Assembly (NCBI RefSeq): GCF_943193085.1
Contig: NZ_CALPCU010000004.1
Span: 1-64,000, forward strand
Length of the DNA stretch: 64,000 bases
Direction: 5' to 3'
Source of the DNA: Vermiculatibacterium agrestimuris
GTDB lineage: Bacteria > Bacillota > Clostridia > Oscillospirales > Oscillospiraceae
Part shown: piece after piece, positions 56,811 through 64,000 of the stretch
Numbering within the stretch: the stretch's first letter is position 1
Layout: the number at the start of each line of letters is the position of its first letter
Translations under genes and position numbers: made by a program
Notes under the pieces: generated by a model
Seen by the model: the letters and a program-made list of their open reading frames with translations, nothing else
Database searches by the model: none
Told to the model about the DNA's origin: nothing

Positions 56811-56824
56811 ATCCGCCTCCCGGG

Positions 56825-58135
56825 TCAGCCCGCTACGGGCGACGCCATCAGCAGATTGGGCAGGAAGGTGACCAACGGCTCGCAGGCCCAGAGAATGACC
56901 ACCTCGGCCATCAGTACCAAGATCCATGGGATAAGGGCTCTGCTGACCCGTTCGATACTCAGCTTTTGCAGGCTGCAGGTGGTCATCAGCACCACGCCCA
57001 CCGGCGGCGTGATGTTGCCGATCATCGCGATAATGATGATGCAGATGCCGGCGTGGACGGGGTCAAAGCCAGCGTTGTTCAGCAGCGGAAGCACCATGGG
57101 CACAAAGACCATAATGTTCACGTTGGGGTCGCTCAGGCAGCCAAGGATCAGGAAGAGGATCGTCACGCACAGCGCCACAAGGAACTTGCTGTCCCCGGCG
57201 AAGCTTGAGAAAACCGCAAAAAGGCGCTCTTGAAGGTTTTCCGCTGTGAGCACAAAGCTAAAGCATTTGGAGGCGGGGATGATGAGCAATACCGAGCCGC
57301 TGGCGATAAAGACGCTTTGCAGGCTCTCCGCCAGATCTTTGATCCCCATTGTGCGGTAGATGATCACGCCCAGGATCAGGGCGTAAAGTACCGCCACTGC
57401 GGCGGCCTCGGTGGTGGTGACCACACCCAGGTAGATGCCGCCCAGAAGGATCACCGGGGTCAGCAGGGGCAGGATGCAGGAAATAAAGGAATGGAGCAGG
57501 TGGGTCAGATAATAGCGCCAGCCCTGCCACTCCAGCCTGGGCCCGTTATGACGGATAGACCAGACAAAGACATAGAGCATCATGACCGCACCCATGAGGA
57601 ATCCGGGGACGATCCCTCCGAAGAGCAGCTTGCCCACCGACACGTTGGCCACCATGGCGTAGACCACCGCCGGGATGCTGGGCGGGATAATGGGGCCTAC
57701 GGTGGAGGAAGCAATGGTGGTGCAGGCACTGAACTCCTCGTCAAAACCCTCATCCACCATAGCCTGATAGGCCAGGTTGCCGATGCCGCCGGCATCGGCG
57801 ACAGCGGAGCCGGACATGCCGGCAAAAATGATGGAGGTGGTGATGTTCACATGGCCCATCCCGCCGGGGATATAGCCCACCATATCCCGGCAGAAGCCGA
57901 AGATCCGGTCTGAGACCGAGGTACGGTTCATCACCTCGGCAGTGAGAATAAACAGGGGGATGGCAATAAGGGCAAAGTTGTTCAGGCCCGTGAACATCCG
58001 CGTTCCCATCACGGAAAGGCCGATCCCGGCATTGAGGGCATAGAGGAAAGATGAGGTGATCATGGCGCCCGCGATGGGCATGCCCAGCAGGAACAGGATC
58101 ACAAAACTCACCAGGAAGATCATCAGTGGGCTCAT
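56825..58135 (-). CDS. TRAP transporter large permease (DctM)
   Basis: A 436-residue membrane subunit with about twelve helices. Typical TRAP motifs: FTGLNNFALIAIPLFILTAE, GMSGSAVADAGGIG, TIASSTVGPIIPPSIPAVVY. It overlaps dctQ by 4 bp. It carries the substrate with sodium symport. Confidence 0.95.
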   Translation of the reverse strand: MSPLMIFLVSFVILFLLGMPIAGAMITSSFLYALNAGIGLSVMGTRMFTGLNNFALIAIPLFILTAEVMNRTSVSDRIFGFCRDMVGYIPGGMGHVNITTSIIFAGMSGSAVADAGGIGNLAYQAMVDEGFDEEFSACTTIASSTVGPIIPPSIPAVVYAMVANVSVGKLLFGGIVPGFLMGAVMMLYVFVWSIRHNGPRLEWQGWRYYLTHLLHSFISCILPLLTPVILLGGIYLGVVTTTEAAAVAVLYALILGVIIYRTMGIKDLAESLQSVFIASGSVLLIIPASKCFSFVLTAENLQERLFAVFSSFAGDSKFLVALCVTILFLILGCLSDPNVNIMVFVPMVLPLLNNAGFDPVHAGICIIIIAMIGNITPPVGVVLMTTCSLQKLSIERVSRALIPWILVLMAEVVILWACEPLVTFLPNLLMASPVAG

Positions 58136-58650
58136 TTGCTCTCCCCCTCTCCCTTGTCCCTGCGCTGCCGCAGAAACGTAACAGTGTCTTGAAGCATGTT
58201 GAACAGGATATGTACGCACATCACGCCAAAGGCAATGGGCAGAATGAGATATACATTCTTCATAGGCCAGCGCATCACGTTGGAAATGGGCAGCGTGCGC
58301 ATCAGGTTCTGCAGGGGCTTCATATAGAGCAGGAACATGACGATCATGATCACGTTCATCACCAGGCGCAGAAGATACTGCACCACCTTGGGGAAAAGGT
58401 TGGTGAGGGCTGTGATGCGCAAGTGGGAATCAGTACTCATGGCATAAACCGCCGCCAAGAAGCCAAACCAGACGAAAAGGAAGCCGTTGAGCTCATCCGA
58501 CCAGTTCAGGCCACTCTGAAACAGGTAGCGCAGAGCGGCGTTGACCACCATGACCACAAACAGCACTGCCAAAGCGATACAGCCTAAAACCTTCTCCACT
58601 TTTTGCAGGGCGGCGTTTACAACAGAGAAGCCTCGGTATATCTGTTCCAT
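58132..58650 (-). CDS. TRAP transporter small permease (DctQ)
   Basis: A 172-residue four-helix membrane protein. The family signature NWSDELNGFLFVWFGFLAAV with the following LRITAL is present. It forms the membrane complex with DctM. The stop is coupled to the dctM start. Confidence 0.93.
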   Translation of the reverse strand: MEQIYRGFSVVNAALQKVEKVLGCIALAVLFVVMVVNAALRYLFQSGLNWSDELNGFLFVWFGFLAAVYAMSTDSHLRITALTNLFPKVVQYLLRLVMNVIMIVMFLLYMKPLQNLMRTLPISNVMRWPMKNVYLILPIAFGVMCVHILFNMLQDTVTFLRQRRDKGEGESK

Positions 58651-58680
58651 ATCAGACCTGCCTTTCTATAGGGTATTTTG

Positions 58681-58720
58681 AAAAAAAGAGGGCCCGCGGC
58701 GTCCTGCGCTGCGGGCCCTC
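58681..58720 (-). terminator. Partial terminator between dctP and dctQ
   Basis: On the minus strand GAGGGCCCGC and GCGGGCCCTC form a 10-bp stem followed by seven T. Since dctQ-dctM follow on the same strand, it likely lowers permease relative to binding protein. Confidence 0.8.
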
Positions 58721-58752
58721 TCCATGTCCGCTGATAAAGGAAGACGGATCGA

Positions 58753-59802
58753 TCAGGCCATGGCCTGGATCTGGTCGTACCAGTTCTGCCAGGCAGGATA
58801 GTCCTCCACCACCTTGGCGGCGTTCTCGCGGAAGGGGGTAGTGTCGATGTCGTCGACGACGGTCATACCGTTTTCGATGCAGGTCTGCGTCAGGGCCGCC
58901 TCGTTCTCCTGGGTCAGCTCGTCAATGCGCTCACCCTGGCGGGTGAAGACCTCCTCAAAGATGGCCTTGTCCTCATCGGACAGGGAGTTCCACAGATCCT
59001 CGTTAATGATGGTGGAGGAGCAGGCCAGCATGTGCTGGGTCATCATCAGGTACTTCTGAACCTCGTAGAACTTCATGGTGACGATCTGGGTCAGGGGGTT
59101 CTCCTCACAGTCGGCCAGGCCGGTCTGAAGGCTCATGTACACGTCCTCGATGGGGATGGAGGTAATGGCCACGTTGTAAACGTCAGCCAGGGTGGAGTAG
59201 GGGGCAAAGTTCACGCAGCGGAGGGTCAGGCCCTGCATGTCATCCAGGGTGCGGATCTCCTTGTTGGCAGTGAGGTTACGGAAGCCAAAGTTATACATAT
59301 TCAGCTGCTTGATGCCGCCCACGGCGTTGCCGATGGCCTCGCGCATCTCATCATAGAGATCGCTGGCCTTGAACTTGTTCCAGTGCTCATAGCTCTGGAA
59401 GCAGTAGGGGGCAAACAGAACGCCGGCGTCCTCCAGCCAGTCGGCGGCGGAATCCAGGCAGGCAATGTCCAGATCGCCCATCTGGCAGGCGGTAATGCTG
59501 TCGGTGTAGTTGGCGTAAGTACCGTTGGGGTAGACGGTCAGGCCATAGCGGCCATTGGTCTTTTCATAGAGCAGCTCGGCAGACTCTTGGAATGCCTCGT
59601 AGACAGGGTGGCCCTCGGCAAAGACGTGGCCGGCCTTCAGGTACTTGGTCTCCGTGGCCGGCTCGGCGGCTTGGGACTCGGTAACCTCAGCGGCCTTGGA
59701 CTCGGCAGGAGCAGGTGTGCTGGCGCTTCCGCCGCCGCAGGCGGTCAGGCCCAGGAGCATACTGGCAGACAGTGCAAATGCAAGGACATTCTTCTTTTTC
59801 AT
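58753..59802 (-). CDS. TRAP transporter substrate-binding lipoprotein (DctP)
   Basis: A 349-residue binding protein. A lipobox (MLLGLTAC) marks a lipoprotein. TRAP family features: HVFAEGHPVYEAFQESAELL, TLRCVNFAPYSTLADVYN (arginine that binds carboxylate) and ITSIPIEDVYMSLQTGLADC. The conserved carboxylate-binding arginine supports an organic-acid ligand. AAGGAG lies 9 bases before the ATG at 59802. Confidence 0.94.
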   Translation of the reverse strand: MKKKNVLAFALSASMLLGLTACGGGSASTPAPAESKAAEVTESQAAEPATETKYLKAGHVFAEGHPVYEAFQESAELLYEKTNGRYGLTVYPNGTYANYTDSITACQMGDLDIACLDSAADWLEDAGVLFAPYCFQSYEHWNKFKASDLYDEMREAIGNAVGGIKQLNMYNFGFRNLTANKEIRTLDDMQGLTLRCVNFAPYSTLADVYNVAITSIPIEDVYMSLQTGLADCEENPLTQIVTMKFYEVQKYLMMTQHMLACSSTIINEDLWNSLSDEDKAIFEEVFTRQGERIDELTQENEAALTQTCIENGMTVVDDIDTTPFRENAAKVVEDYPAWQNWYDQIQAMA

Positions 59803-59874
59803 TTTGGATACTCCTTTCGATTATTGAACCGTTCCTTTTGGGCCGCCGCGTAAGTGACGGCCTTCTTAACCAGA

Positions 59875-59903
59875 ATTGTAGGTCATTTTAAAAATAAAGT
59901 CAA
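59875..59903 (-). promoter_or_regulatory. Promoter of the TRAP/kinase/aldolase operon
   Basis: Minus-strand TTGACT (59903-59898), 17-bp spacer, TACAAT (59880-59875). Confidence 0.88.
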
Positions 59904-59915
59904 TACTTTTATCTA

Positions 59916-59929
59916 AAATGTCGACATTT
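59916..59929. promoter_or_regulatory. Perfect palindrome, candidate GntR/FCD operator
   Basis: AAATGTCGACATTT is a 14-bp perfect palindrome just upstream of the operon -35 and between the divergent genes. Its TGT-CG-ACA core fits the TNGTNNNACNA-type sites bound by FadR-subfamily GntR regulators. Confidence 0.7.
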
Positions 59930-60057
59930 ATTTTTTATTGTCCTACTTTTTGTAGAACTCCACAAACCAGCCCTCAGATTTCTGTCTATTTTTACAAGCG
60001 GCGCCCCTTTTCCTTCGATTATCTCAATTGGGGGATGAACTTTCTCCTTTTTTCTGT

Positions 60058-60063
60058 TATAAT
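60058..60063 (+). promoter_or_regulatory. Probable -10 element of the reductase-GntR fusion gene
   Basis: TATAAT lies 32 bp upstream of the GTG start. No convincing -35 is seen at 16-18 bp, which suits a regulated or weak promoter. Confidence 0.5.
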
Positions 60064-60094
60064 AGTTTCGACCATAAGGAAGGGAGAGTGTCAT

Positions 60095-61705
60095 GTGGAA
60101 CCTATCCAAAAGGTAGCTGTCATTGGATTGGGTGCTTTAGGCACCTGCTATGCCGATCAGATCCTGCGGGGCGACCCCACAGTGGAAGTCCGGGGTGTGC
60201 TTCGCCCCAACGCCGTCCCCGCTCCCATCTTCCTCAACGGCATCCCCCTAAAGCTGGACTGCCGCCCCCCGGCGGAATTGACAGACTTCCACCCCGATCT
60301 GATTTTGGTGGCGGTGAAGTCATACGATCTGGAAGAGGCCATCCAGGCCATGGCTCCCCTGGTGGGGCCCCATACCCTTCTCCTCTCTCTGCTCAATGGA
60401 ATGGAGAGCGAGGATCAGCTCGCCCAGGCTTTTGGCCCAGAGTGCGTGCTCTGTGCCACAGTGGTGGGGGCGGACACCAACCGCAATCAGCGGCAGGTTC
60501 ACTGCCAAAGTTCCGGCGTTATCCTCTTTGGGGAGCGGGACGGCATGCCAAGTCAGGCCACTGAGCGTCTGGAGGAATTTGTCCGCCGCTGTGGCCTCAC
60601 CGCCCGGCGGGTGGACGACATCACATATCAGATGTGGTACAAGCTTATGGTCAACGCGGGCTTTAACCAGGCCAGCACCGTCTATCAGCTCACCTACGGG
60701 CAGTTCCGGGAAAACCGGGAGGCCATGGAGGTCATGCGTTATGCCCAGCAGGAGGTCTGTGCTCTGGCCCGGCAGTGTGGTGTAGTACTGGGGGAGCAGG
60801 CCATTCAGGACTGGGAGCATACACTGGCTCGCCTCTCCCCCGAGGGCCGCTCCTCCATGCTTCAGGACTACTGGATGGGCCGCCGGCTGGAGACCGATAT
60901 TTTTGGTGATTATGTGACCCGGCTGGGGCAAAAGCTGGGCGTGCCCACCCCCGTCAGCGACCGGCTCAACGCCCAGATCAAACAGATGGAGCACAACCGC
61001 GACCTGGCCGCCGCCGCGGAGCCGCCACGCCTCTCTACCGGCAAGCTTTCCATCGCCACGCCGAAAAAGATCGCCAGCCAGATCCGCATTGATATCGTCA
61101 AGCAAAAATACAAGGCGGGAGACAAGCTTGTGGAGACCCAGCTCGCAGAGCAGTACGGCGCCAGCCGCAGCTCGGTGCGCACCGCTTTGCAGATCCTGTC
61201 CGGCGAAGGGCTCATCATCATCCACTCCAACGGACGCCGGGAAGTGGTGGCCTTCTCCGAGCAGCAGGTAAAAAATCTCTACGACTTTCGCTGGCTCATT
61301 GAAAACCGGGCCGTGGAGATGGCGTTAGAGAAAAGCGGCTCAGTCTACCCCAAACTGGCCGAGATCCTGGGGATCATTGAGGACTGCTGCACCCGCCCGG
61401 CCGAAGAGGTAGACTGGTATGACCTGGACGTACGCTTCCACCGGGCTCTGGTTGCCTCGGCGGAGAACATCTTCCTCTCTAACGCCTGGGAGAGCAATGC
61501 CGAAATTTTCTATACCCTGATGAACTTCAACACCCTTATCGACTATAGCGAGCGCTATGCCGCTGAGTTTTTCGAAAAGCACAGGCATATTTACGAGCTT
61601 CTTCTGTCTCGGGATCGCCGGTGCCTCTCCCAGCTCGAGCAGCACATTTTGGACGCAGAGAATATTGCCAACTCGGTTTTGGAATGCTTCGGCGCCCCCC
61701 GCTGA
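60095..61705 (+). CDS. Ketopantoate-reductase-type dehydrogenase fused to a GntR/FCD transcriptional regulator
   Basis: A single 536-codon frame joining two complete domains. Residues 1 to about 310 are an ApbA/PanE-type NAD(P)-dependent reductase: VAVIGLGALGTCYADQI, Lys183 in MWYKLMVNAGFNQAS, and SSMLQDYWMGRRLETDIFG from Ser253. Residues of about 324-536 are a GntR regulator: HTH KLVETQLAEQYGASRSSVRT and an FCD domain with its metal residues (DVRFHRAL, KHRHIYELL, LEQHILDAEN). No methionine or ribosome-binding site lies between them, so this is not two separate genes. GGGAGAG is 7 bases from the GTG start. Divergent from the TRAP/kinase/aldolase operon, which it probably regulates. Confidence 0.88.
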   Translation: MEPIQKVAVIGLGALGTCYADQILRGDPTVEVRGVLRPNAVPAPIFLNGIPLKLDCRPPAELTDFHPDLILVAVKSYDLEEAIQAMAPLVGPHTLLLSLLNGMESEDQLAQAFGPECVLCATVVGADTNRNQRQVHCQSSGVILFGERDGMPSQATERLEEFVRRCGLTARRVDDITYQMWYKLMVNAGFNQASTVYQLTYGQFRENREAMEVMRYAQQEVCALARQCGVVLGEQAIQDWEHTLARLSPEGRSSMLQDYWMGRRLETDIFGDYVTRLGQKLGVPTPVSDRLNAQIKQMEHNRDLAAAAEPPRLSTGKLSIATPKKIASQIRIDIVKQKYKAGDKLVETQLAEQYGASRSSVRTALQILSGEGLIIIHSNGRREVVAFSEQQVKNLYDFRWLIENRAVEMALEKSGSVYPKLAEILGIIEDCCTRPAEEVDWYDLDVRFHRALVASAENIFLSNAWESNAEIFYTLMNFNTLIDYSERYAAEFFEKHRHIYELLLSRDRRCLSQLEQHILDAENIANSVLECFGAPR

Positions 61706-61740
61706 GTTCTTTCGGAGGGAGCGTTTGTTTTCAAACCTAA

Positions 61741-61777
61741 GAGCACACGCCCGGAGAAATTCTCCGGGCGTGTGCTC
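61741..61777. terminator. Strong stem-loop after the fusion gene
   Basis: A 16-bp perfect stem (61741-61756 with 61762-61777, loop AAATT). The T-run is weak, so termination is likely but not certain. Confidence 0.7.
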
Positions 61778-61802
61778 TCTGCTGCAACTTCCCCTTTTTC
61801 TG

Positions 61803-61831
61803 TTGCAAAAATACCCTGGAACCAATATAAT
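61803..61831 (+). promoter_or_regulatory. Promoter of the pyruvate carboxylase gene
   Basis: TTGCAA (61803-61808), 17-bp spacer, TATAAT (61826-61831). Confidence 0.8.
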
Positions 61832-61873
61832 AGAACCCTACAGTCCAACATCTTGGAAAGGACGGGAAACCCT

Positions 61874-64000
61874 TTGAGCGAGAAGACCTTTCAAAAAGTG
61901 ATGGTGGCCAACCGGGGAGAGATCGCCATCCGCATTTTCCGGGCCTGCTACGACCTGGGCTTGCGCACCGTAGCCATTTACTCCAACGAGGACACCTACG
62001 CCCTGTTCCGCACCCGGGCAGACGAGGCCTATCTTATCGGACAGAACAAAAGTCCCCTGGGCGCCTACCTGGACATCCCCGGCATCATCTCGCTGGCCAA
62101 GCGCCGGGGGGTGGACGCCATCCACCCGGGTTACGGCTTTCTCTCGGAGAACGCCGACTTTGCCCGGGCCTGCGAGAAGGCGGGGATCGCCTTTGTGGGC
62201 CCTCCCTCCGCCGTGCTGGCCCAAATGGGGGACAAACTGGCGGCCAAGGCCACGGCCATCGCCTGCGGCGTGCCCATCATCCCCGGCTCCACCCAGCCCC
62301 TGAAGGACGCCGATGAAGCGGTGGAAAAGGCCCTCAGCTACGGCTTCCCCGTCATTTTGAAGGCCGCCGCCGGCGGCGGCGGACGGGGGATGCGCCGGTG
62401 CGACAACCCGGAAGAGGTCAAGACCAACTTCCAGCTGGTGAAGAGCGAGGCCAAGAAGGCCTTCGGCAACGACGACATCTTTATCGAGAAATACCTGGTG
62501 GAGCCCAAGCACATCGAGGTACAGATCCTGGCCGACAGCTATGGCGGCGTGGTGCATCTGGGGGAGCGGGACTGCTCCCTCCAGCGCCGCTACCAGAAGG
62601 TGGTGGAGTTCGCCCCCGCCTGGAGTGTGCCTATGGCGGTGCGGGAAAAGCTGCGCGCCGACGCAGTGAAGATCGCCAGGCAGGTGGGATATGTCAACGC
62701 CGGCACTGTGGAGTTCCTGGTGGACAAGGACGGCGGTTATTACTTCATTGAGATGAACCCCCGCATCCAGGTGGAGCACACCGTCACCGAGATGGTCACC
62801 GGTGTCGACCTCGTCCGCTCCCAGATCCTCATCGCCCAGGGCTGTCCCCTCTCCGATCCCCGCATCGGCATGGCGAGCCAGGACGACCTGCGGGAGAGCG
62901 GCTACGCCATCCAGTGCCGGGTCACCACCGAGGATCCCGCCAACAATTTCGCCCCCGACACCGGGCGTATCACCTCCTACCGCTCCGGCGGCGGCTTTGG
63001 CGTCCGGCTGGACGGCGGCAACGCCTATACCGGCGCGGTCATCTCCCCCTATTATGACTCCCTGCTGGTAAAGGTCACCGCCTGGGACAACACCTTTGCC
63101 GGGGCCTGCCACAAGGCCGGGCGGGCCATCAGCGAGGAGCATGTCCGGGGGGTGAAGACCAATATCCCCTTTATTACCAACATCCTCACCCACCCCCAGT
63201 TCCAGGCCGGGGCCTGCCACACCAAGTTCATCGACGAGACCCCCGAGCTGTTTGAGTTTGAGAACAGCCGGGATCGGGCCACCAAGGTGCTGCGCTATAT
63301 CGCCGAGATCCAGGTGAAAAATCCCGACACCCAGCGCAAGCAGCTGGAGATCCCCCGGTTCCCCGTCCCCTCCCGGGCGATGAAAAAGGAGGACGGCCTC
63401 AAGGCCCTGCTGGATGAAAAGGGCCCTGAGGCGCTCAGCCGCTGGGTGCTGGAGCAGAAAAAGCTCCTCATCACCGACACCACCCTTCGGGACGCCCACC
63501 AGTCCCTTCTCTCCACCCGGATGCGCACCCGGGACATGGCCCTGGCCGCGCCGGGGACTGCGGAGATCCTGAAGGACTGCTTCTCCCTGGAGATGTGGGG
63601 CGGCGCCACCTTCGACGTGGCCTACCGCTTCCTTCACGAGTCCCCCTGGGAGCGGCTGGACATCCTGCGTCAGGCCATCCCCAACATCCCCTTCCAGATG
63701 CTTCTGCGGGGCGCCAATGCCGTGGGCTATGCCAACTACCCGGACAACCTGGTGCGGGAGTTCATCCACCAGGCCGCACTCTGCGGCATCGACATTTTCC
63801 GCGTCTTCGACTCTCTCAACTGGCTGCCCGGCATGGAGGTGGCCATGGACGAGGTGCTCAAGCAGGGCAAGTTCTGTGAGGCCGCCGTGTGCTACACCGG
63901 CGACCTGGCCGACCCCAAGCACGACAAGTATGATCTCAAATATTATGTCAACCTCGCCAAAGAACTGGAGCGCCGGGGCGCCCATATGCTTTGCATCAAG
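61874..64000 (+). CDS. pyc: Pyruvate carboxylase (5' part; runs off the window)
   Basis: An open frame of 709 codons that continues past the window end. The biotin carboxylase domain begins with VMVANRGEIAIRIFRACYDL, with the ATP-grasp loop AAAGGGGRGMR and EMNPRIQVEHTVTE; the carboxyltransferase domain begins with TDTTLRDAHQSLLSTRMRT, which identifies pyruvate carboxylase rather than acetyl-CoA carboxylase. The enzyme makes oxaloacetate from pyruvate. The start is TTG at 61874; AAAGGA is about 12 bases upstream, so the exact start is not certain. The biotin-carrier end is outside the window. Confidence 0.92.
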   Translation, partial: MSEKTFQKVMVANRGEIAIRIFRACYDLGLRTVAIYSNEDTYALFRTRADEAYLIGQNKSPLGAYLDIPGIISLAKRRGVDAIHPGYGFLSENADFARACEKAGIAFVGPPSAVLAQMGDKLAAKATAIACGVPIIPGSTQPLKDADEAVEKALSYGFPVILKAAAGGGGRGMRRCDNPEEVKTNFQLVKSEAKKAFGNDDIFIEKYLVEPKHIEVQILADSYGGVVHLGERDCSLQRRYQKVVEFAPAWSVPMAVREKLRADAVKIARQVGYVNAGTVEFLVDKDGGYYFIEMNPRIQVEHTVTEMVTGVDLVRSQILIAQGCPLSDPRIGMASQDDLRESGYAIQCRVTTEDPANNFAPDTGRITSYRSGGGFGVRLDGGNAYTGAVISPYYDSLLVKVTAWDNTFAGACHKAGRAISEEHVRGVKTNIPFITNILTHPQFQAGACHTKFIDETPELFEFENSRDRATKVLRYIAEIQVKNPDTQRKQLEIPRFPVPSRAMKKEDGLKALLDEKGPEALSRWVLEQKKLLITDTTLRDAHQSLLSTRMRTRDMALAAPGTAEILKDCFSLEMWGGATFDVAYRFLHESPWERLDILRQAIPNIPFQMLLRGANAVGYANYPDNLVREFIHQAALCGIDIFRVFDSLNWLPGMEVAMDEVLKQGKFCEAAVCYTGDLADPKHDKYDLKYYVNLAKELERRGAHMLCIK

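Noticed and set aside
61838..63985. Minus-strand frame of 715 codons at the end of the window
   Set aside because: It is antisense to the pyruvate carboxylase gene, whose motifs are unmistakable on the + strand.

Overview
The window reads as chromosome from a GC-rich anaerobic Clostridia, most like the Oscillospiraceae (Flavonifractor / Intestinimonas / Lawsonibacter type). The evidence is Gram-positive style Shine-Dalgarno sites and consensus sigma-A promoters, S-layer-homology (SLH) surface proteins, a GlgC/GlgD-type glycogen operon, RNase J, HemW, GreA, WYL and DtxR regulators, and a lysine riboswitch. The genus is inference. Genes on both strands are dense and mostly separated by clear intrinsic terminators.

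Layout. 1-12.6 kb: an SLH phosphodiester glycosidase, hemW, a cysteine-desulfidase plus amino-acid symporter pair, an RluA pseudouridine synthase, an SLH protein with a degenerate 5'-nucleotidase domain, and a secreted amidase. 12.7-16 kb: a DtxR/MntR regulator, tRNA-Leu(CAG), then an accessory patch with an orphan two-helix membrane protein, a very small promoter-to-terminator unit holding a 14-codon ORF, and a stand-alone holin/endolysin cassette. 16-24.4 kb: a GH13-greA-hypothetical operon and the glycogen operon glgB-glgC-glgD-glgA. 24.4-28.3 kb: a LysR regulator divergent from a membrane carrier and a gamma-glutamyltransferase. 28.4-41.2 kb: an acyltransferase, glycogen phosphorylase behind a perfect palindromic operator, a small mobile-element scar (frameshifted mini-gene plus XRE regulator), RNase J, a nucleotidyltransferase / phosphomannomutase-like fusion, an ArsC/Spx-like protein, an SLH/MBG surface protein and a WYL regulator.

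41.2-51.5 kb is one coherent system: a lysine riboswitch with its own terminator precedes nine genes (dipeptide epimerase, peptide-binding lipoprotein, two permeases, two ATPases, LD-carboxypeptidase, a cytoplasmic SxxK serine hydrolase, and an NlpC/P60 endopeptidase). This matches the Bacillus dpp-ykf murein-peptide recycling set, but placed under lysine control, which suggests that cell-wall peptides are salvaged as a lysine or diaminopimelate source.

51.6-61.7 kb: recG, then a catabolic operon for an unidentified small acid or sugar (TRAP transporter dctP-dctQ-dctM, FGGY kinase, HpcH/HpaI aldolase, AEC carrier). It is divergent from a single ORF that joins a complete ketopantoate-reductase-type dehydrogenase to a complete GntR/FCD regulator. 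A perfect 14-bp palindrome lies between the two transcription units. The window ends inside a pyruvate carboxylase gene.

The strongest candidates for new biology are the reductase-GntR fusion with its operon, the riboswitch-controlled muropeptide operon, and the tiny transcript next to the orphan lysis cassette.
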